Shown here in pieces: positions 4,056-7,737 of a stretch of DNA of 7,737 nucleotides. This DNA is from Pseudobdellovibrionaceae bacterium. Its GTDB lineage: Bacteria > Bdellovibrionota > Bdellovibrionia > Bdellovibrionales > JAMPXM01. The translations under genes and the position numbers were made by a program. Numbering within the stretch: position 1 is the stretch's first letter; each line of letters starts with the position of its first letter. The stretch is taken from the NCBI GenBank assembly GCA_913776405.1, contig CAJYOV010000329.1:1-7737 (forward strand). Reading direction: 5' to 3'. The notes under the pieces are model-generated. The model was not told where the DNA came from. It ran no database searches and worked only from the letters and a program-made list of their open reading frames with translations.

Positions 4056-6109
4056 GTAAGATGTCATTGAGTCACGCTCTGATTCAAACTCGGTGGCTAT
4101 CGCCTGGACACATCGAAGGTGCCGACGGGAGTCTCTTTCGAGCTTACGAGTTTGAGCCGCTATCTTCCGGGCTCTTCGAGGAGGATCTGGAGGGTCAAAA
4201 CGCAAACGGGTTCTTTCAGAAGTTGAGTGATCTGATCGCGAGGCTGCCGAGTTTGATCGACGGGCAGTTTATACTGTTCCGGAAACTAGATGCCGACGGT
4301 ACGCTTGTCACGACTCTCATGGCTTTCGAGCGCGTTGAGAAAGAGGCTTCGTATTCGCACATCGGCGCAATCCTAAGTGAGCTGCATCTGTCGCCCGAGC
4401 TTCTTTCTGAAGAATCTTGGCGTGGGTACCTGGAGATTCTTCTGGGTCCAAAGATCCGATCAAGCGGTTTTCCTGACGTCGTCTGGGAAAAGGAGAGTAT
4501 TCAGGCAGAAGAGAAGACCATTCGTGTTTTGTCTCTGACCGAACTACCTCAAGTTTCTTGGAAGGGGTGCCTTCAGCCGGTCTTCGAATCAGATCGAGAG
4601 TTTGTTGCCTCTTTGAAGTTCACGATTCCAGATCGCAAACTTATTCGTCGTAGATTAGAGACAAAGCGACGGGTGAGTCATGCGCTCTCGATTACGAACT
4701 CGCTTGAGGTAAGGAATATCGAGTCCAATTCCGTTCTTCAGTCTTCGGAAGAGACTTTAGAGAGAATCCTTGTCGGCAAAGAAGCGCTGCTCGAGATTTC
4801 TCTGGGAATCATGGTTGTTGGAACGGATGCGGAGACGAGGGAAGTCTCCAACGATTTTGAGAAGGCGGTCTCTGGCGTAGGCAACGCCGGACTCTATCAA
4901 GAGCGAATCGGCTCCTTGCCAGTATTTGTGAGCCATGTACCGGGAAACAAGATGATGAAGATCCGAACGCTTCCAATTCTCTCGGAGAACTTTGCGCATC
5001 TGCTGCCGCTTCTTAGCGATTACTCGCGCGTGAATGACCAATCGTCTCTCCCGCTTCAGTCGAGAAATCGAGAACGGTCACACTTGAATCTGTTTTCGAA
5101 AGAGAATCTGAATTTCAACGCATTCATTTGCGGAGCTTCGGGTTCAGGGAAGAGCTTTCTCATGAATGCCGTGCTTTCATCGCTTTTGAAAGACGAGCCT
5201 GAGACGAGACTTTGTATCTTCGATATTGGCGGGTCGTACCGAAAGTTGGTTCAAGCCTACGGCGGTGTCTACCAGACACTTTCGGCAGAACAAGCGAGGG
5301 GGCTTGTTGCATCGTTCATTCGTTCGAGTCCGGTTGATGCGAGCGGGTTTTATCGAGCGCTGATTGAAACTCTTTGCGGGTCAGGTGCTCATTTAACTCA
5401 CTCACATCGAGTGGCAATCGACGACTTGGTTCGCGAGTTTGAGGGTAAGCCATTGAGTATTCGGGCGTTGATCGAGAGTGCGAAGTCCAAGACCGAGCGG
5501 TTTTATCAAGATCTTGCTCATTGGCTGAAACCGCACGTGAAGCTTGATGACGCAAAAGATAGCCCGGAGCTGATCGCAGCTCTTTCGTCTCAAGTGACGG
5601 CATTTGATTTTAAGGAATTGGATTCTGATCCCGTTCTGCAAAGAACGACGATTCAGATTCTATCTCAACTTCTTTGGCGGGATTTGGCGTTGGGAAAGTT
5701 CAAAAGGACCGAGGTGGTCTTTGATGAGGTTTGGCGATTCTTCGCCGAAACAAAATGGCTTCTTGAAGAGATGTATCGAACATTCCGTAAGTACAGAGCG
5801 GGGATTGTATCTATCACTCAGAACTTAGCGGATTACGGTGACGAGGCGTTTGCGAAAATGATTTTCACGAACAGCTTTACGAAGATCTTTCTTCAGAACG
5901 GAGCGGCTGGCGAGTTTCTAAAAGAGACGTTCGATATGAACGAATCTGACATCCAACGTGCATTGTCGGTTTCATCTAAGAAGCCCGTCTACTCAGAGTT
6001 CTTCGCTCTTAGTCCGCTTATGAGTCAGGTGTTTAGGCTTTATCCGACTCCTGAGTTTTACGAACTAGCAAACACGGAGAATGTTTCCGTAACGAAAGGA
6101 GCATCATGA
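4052..6109 (+). CDS. trbE: VirB4/TrbE-family conjugation ATPase
   Basis: This 685-residue protein powers pilus and transfer-channel assembly at the inner membrane. Residues 1 to about 330 are the VirB4/CagE/TrbE N-terminal domain. The ATPase domain follows: Walker A GASGSGKS (361-368), the DIGGSYRKLV block (391-400), Walker B VVFDEVW (555-561, Asp558 and Glu559), an arginine-rich segment MYRTFRKYRAG (574-584) and the sensor-like SITQN (587-591). All key catalytic residues are present, so it should be active. It is shorter than many VirB4 proteins, which often run to about 800 residues, but appears complete. GTG 4052 overlaps the previous stop and follows AAGGTGA. ATG 4061, three codons on, is the alternative start. 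The end overlaps the next gene by four bases (ATGA). Confidence 0.96.
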   Translation: MSKMSLSHALIQTRWLSPGHIEGADGSLFRAYEFEPLSSGLFEEDLEGQNANGFFQKLSDLIARLPSLIDGQFILFRKLDADGTLVTTLMAFERVEKEASYSHIGAILSELHLSPELLSEESWRGYLEILLGPKIRSSGFPDVVWEKESIQAEEKTIRVLSLTELPQVSWKGCLQPVFESDREFVASLKFTIPDRKLIRRRLETKRRVSHALSITNSLEVRNIESNSVLQSSEETLERILVGKEALLEISLGIMVVGTDAETREVSNDFEKAVSGVGNAGLYQERIGSLPVFVSHVPGNKMMKIRTLPILSENFAHLLPLLSDYSRVNDQSSLPLQSRNRERSHLNLFSKENLNFNAFICGASGSGKSFLMNAVLSSLLKDEPETRLCIFDIGGSYRKLVQAYGGVYQTLSAEQARGLVASFIRSSPVDASGFYRALIETLCGSGAHLTHSHRVAIDDLVREFEGKPLSIRALIESAKSKTERFYQDLAHWLKPHVKLDDAKDSPELIAALSSQVTAFDFKELDSDPVLQRTTIQILSQLLWRDLALGKFKRTEVVFDEVWRFFAETKWLLEEMYRTFRKYRAGIVSITQNLADYGDEAFAKMIFTNSFTKIFLQNGAAGEFLKETFDMNESDIQRALSVSSKKPVYSEFFALSPLMSQVFRLYPTPEFYELANTENVSVTKGAS

Positions 6110-6768
6110 AGAAGTTAATCGTGGTTTTAGCCCTTACGGTTCTACCGATGAAGGCTCGTGCGGATATGTGGGGAGCCGATCTTCCGTTACTTGCCGAGAT
6201 CGTCTTTAACACTCTTCACACGATGTTCGAGCTTCAACAGCAGACAAGCTACATGGCCGATGAGATGGAGGGGATTAAAGATCGAATCGACCGAGTTCAG
6301 ACGATTGCGAATCTTGTTCACCCCGCGAGCTGGGAGAAGTGGCGAGATCCGAGAGAAGCAAATCGAAGGCTCAGTCAGATTTACCGTATCATGCCGAAAG
6401 AGTACCGGAATGAGAAATACAATGAACTTGATTCTGAAATCTCAAACGCGATGACAATGACGGCCCAAGTTCATTCCCAAACGGAATCGACCTTCAAATC
6501 AGGCAAAGAGCTTGAGCGGAGAGGGGCAGACGCTTCGCCAGGTGTCGCGCAGAAACTGACTGCCTCTGGGATAGGAAGCTTGGTTTCAGTACAAGCGCAG
6601 TCACTGGCACTTCAAAGTCACATCATCACGATGCTTGCGCAAATGATGGCTCAGGCAAATGAGAGTGAAACTAGGGCCGTGGTTTCTAAGGGAAGTGCGC
6701 TTAAAACCGTGAGTGCGCAGCTCGAATCAAAGTTCTCAGTGGTCGCTTTGAAAGCGAGAAGCTTTTAA
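6106..6768 (+). CDS. trbJ: VirB5/TrbJ-family periplasmic conjugation protein
   Basis: This 220-residue protein has a signal peptide (MKKLIVVLALTVLPMKARA, cleavage after residue 19). A largely helical mature chain follows, rich in Gln, Glu, Lys and Ala. Stretches around 40-70 (MFELQQQTSYMADEMEGIKD and on) and 155-210 look like long coiled helices. A helical periplasmic protein directly after VirB4/TrbE is the VirB5/TrbJ slot, whose members sit at the pilus tip or help assemble the pilin. The family diverges strongly, so the call rests on layout and context. The ATG has AAGGAG four bases upstream and overlaps the trbE stop codon. It ends on TTT-TAA-C, discussed under findings because the next frame is open across this point. 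Confidence 0.8.
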   Translation: MKKLIVVLALTVLPMKARADMWGADLPLLAEIVFNTLHTMFELQQQTSYMADEMEGIKDRIDRVQTIANLVHPASWEKWRDPREANRRLSQIYRIMPKEYRNEKYNELDSEISNAMTMTAQVHSQTESTFKSGKELERRGADASPGVAQKLTASGIGSLVSVQAQSLALQSHIITMLAQMMAQANESETRAVVSKGSALKTVSAQLESKFSVVALKARSF

Positions 6769-6770
6769 CA
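6743..6770 (+). promoter_or_regulatory. Possible +1 slippage site and hairpin at the trbJ/trbL junction
   Basis: The last trbJ sense codon is TTT (6763-6765), followed by TAA C. A +1 move of tRNA-Phe re-pairs perfectly on TTT (6764-6766) and enters the TrbL frame, which is open from 6752. A perfect 15-base palindrome, TCGCTTTGAAAGCGA (6743-6757), lies just upstream. The layout resembles the prfB frameshift site in principle, but a strong Shine-Dalgarno stimulator is missing. Function is speculative. Confidence 0.25.
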
Positions 6771-6928
6771 GCTATTCAATTCCAGCAGTCGAAGAGTTTG
6801 ATCGGCTCATTCCGGTTGTTCGGACTATTTACGATCAGACAAGTCACATCGCCTGGCTGCTGCTGGTCCCGCTCTTCTGCCTCTCAGTTGCATTCGCCTA
6901 CTCAAACGATCTAGGTCTTTCGGGCGCT

Positions 6929-7648
6929 GTGCTTGTGAGGCTTAAGCGGCTCGTATTTGTTGCATTGATTCTGTCGGCGTTTCCGACTTTCGCGGAGACG
7001 GTGCAAGTCGTCGGTGTTGAGATCGCTAGATCGATTGATGACATGACAGGCATCGATGCGGTTCTAGATGCGGCAGCGAAGAGAGCTGATGAATTGTCTT
7101 TTGGCATTGATGCTCTGCTGGATCTGCATAAAGACTTTATCATCGGCATTCTCGTCCTCTTGAGCTTTATCATTCTTTCGATGGCGCGGCTCTTCCTACT
7201 TTCCTTTCAGCACTTCTATTGGTTTTTGTTCGTAGCACTTGGACCTTTTTTGATTCTTGGTGCTCTTTTTGACTCGACAGTCGGAATGACAAAGGGGCTG
7301 TTCAAATCGATGATCCAAGTCGCTTGTTGGCCGATTGTTTGGTCGATTCTCTCGGCTTTCTTGAGAGCGTTACCGTTCGCTTCGTCCTATACCTCTCAAG
7401 AGAATATGGTCACGGTGGTCACACTGAATTTGATCATCGCAATCGCGCTTCTATTCTCACCGTTCATTATCACTCAGCTAGCGGACGGGGTGAATCTGAG
7501 TCTTGGCGATACGCTTAAGCGAGGAGTGCTTAAGACCGTGATGATGCTGAATCCAAAGTCGGCACCAATGCAGATGATGAATGCAGGCCAGAAAGCCGGA
7601 AAGTTTGCTTCTAAAATGAAGAACAGAAATTTCAAGGGAGGTCGCTAA
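6929..7648 (+). CDS. trbL: VirB6/TrbL-family polytopic membrane protein
   Basis: VirB6/TrbL forms the inner-membrane core of the transfer channel. From the first normal start (GTG 6929) the product has 239 residues. Hydrophobic segments lie at about 8-22, 70-92 (FIIGILVLLSFIILSMARLF), 96-114 (HFYWFLFVALGPFLILGAL), 130-150 and 160-183, followed by a basic cytoplasmic-looking tail (KRGVLK, then AGQKAGKFASKMKN). The FYWFLFVALGP block and the order after trbJ support the family call. GTG 6929 has no good ribosome binding site. The same frame is open back to 6752 and encodes another membrane helix (WLLLVPLFCLSVAFAYS, bases 6854-6904), so the true protein probably starts earlier, at ATT 6779 or by frameshift from trbJ, giving about 289 residues or a fusion. 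The stop at 7648 is secure. Confidence 0.82.
   Translation: MLVRLKRLVFVALILSAFPTFAETVQVVGVEIARSIDDMTGIDAVLDAAAKRADELSFGIDALLDLHKDFIIGILVLLSFIILSMARLFLLSFQHFYWFLFVALGPFLILGALFDSTVGMTKGLFKSMIQVACWPIVWSILSAFLRALPFASSYTSQENMVTVVTLNLIIAIALLFSPFIITQLADGVNLSLGDTLKRGVLKTVMMLNPKSAPMQMMNAGQKAGKFASKMKNRNFKGGR
7636..7641 (+). promoter_or_regulatory. Ribosome binding site at the end of trbL
   Basis: GGGAGG lies inside the last trbL codons. It is 8 bases before ATT 7650 and 17 bases before ATG 7659 of the next frame. The spacing fits an ATT start better than the ATG. Confidence 0.5.
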
Positions 7649-7658
7649 AATTATTGAA

Positions 7659-7737
7659 ATGATAATGGCGCTATTGGTATCGATCTCGGCTCAGGCAGCG
7701 CAAGAGCCTCTTTCAACACCAGTCTTTTTGAAATTCG
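7659..7737 (+). CDS. N-terminus of the next exported protein of the operon (partial)
   Basis: Only 26 codons are visible before the window ends. From ATG 7659 the product begins MIMALLVSISAQAAQEPLS, a short signal peptide with likely cleavage after AQA. The frame is open upstream through GAA and two ATT codons (7650, 7653) to a TGA at 7617-7619. In Ti-type trb operons trbF follows trbL, but TrbF has a membrane anchor and not a cleaved signal. An exported TrbG/VirB9-like or other periplasmic component fits better. Identity cannot be settled from this fragment. Confidence 0.6.
   Translation, partial: MIMALLVSISAQAAQEPLSTPVFLKF

Noticed and set aside
1..7737. CRISPR arrays, tRNA or rRNA genes, complete insertion sequences
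   Set aside because: No regularly spaced repeats, cloverleaf sequences, rRNA-like segments or transposase genes with terminal inverted repeats were seen.

Overview
The window reads as part of an integrated or plasmid-borne conjugative element from a Gram-negative bacterium. It has a recombinase and cargo region on the left and the start of a P-type (VirB/Trb, MPF_T-like) conjugation operon on the right. Middling G+C, frequent GTG and TTG starts, purine-rich ribosome binding sites and Sec-exported small proteins would fit Bdellovibrio or a relative. That placement is only an impression; no rRNA or housekeeping gene is present to confirm it.

Left part (1-2510): a small serine recombinase (120-767) ends at a textbook intrinsic terminator (842-877). 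Facing it on the minus strand is an unrecognised Sec-exported protein of 160 residues (961-1443, GTG start with a GGAGG site). About 570 bases follow without a convincing gene, including a GC-richer patch (72 of 120 bases are G or C in 1681-1800). A GNAT-family N-acetyltransferase comes next (2011-2508).

Control region (2509-2910): about 400 bases without a convincing gene, but rich in structure. Two stems directly after the acetyltransferase gene interleave in a pseudoknot-like way and may act as terminators in both directions. Three copies of an AGTCCGA-N4-TCGGACT dyad lie 33-35 bases apart. An 8-bp hairpin sits immediately before the ribosome binding site of the first downstream gene. Together these look like the control region of the conjugation operon.

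Right part (2911-7737): all genes run on the plus strand. A zinc-ribbon miniprotein and a small conserved-looking protein (with a possible overlapping small ORF between them) precede the pilin gene virB2/trbC. After it come virB3/trbD, the ATPase virB4/trbE, virB5/trbJ, virB6/trbL and the first codons of another exported protein cut off by the window edge. The C-D-E-J-L order matches trb operons of the Ti-plasmid type. The trbC-D-E-J boundaries overlap by four bases (ATGA/GTGA), so those genes are probably translationally coupled. The products would form the pilus subunit (TrbC), inner-membrane platform (TrbD, TrbL), energising ATPase (TrbE) and a periplasmic pilus-associated factor (TrbJ). 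Relaxase, coupling protein and VirB11 genes are not in the window.

The most unusual points are the trbJ/trbL boundary and the operator-like array. At the boundary, the TrbL reading frame stays open far upstream of its first normal start codon, and trbJ ends on TTT-TAA-C, a possible +1 slippage site. The following gene also lacks a well-placed ATG and has a strong ribosome binding site in front of ATT codons.
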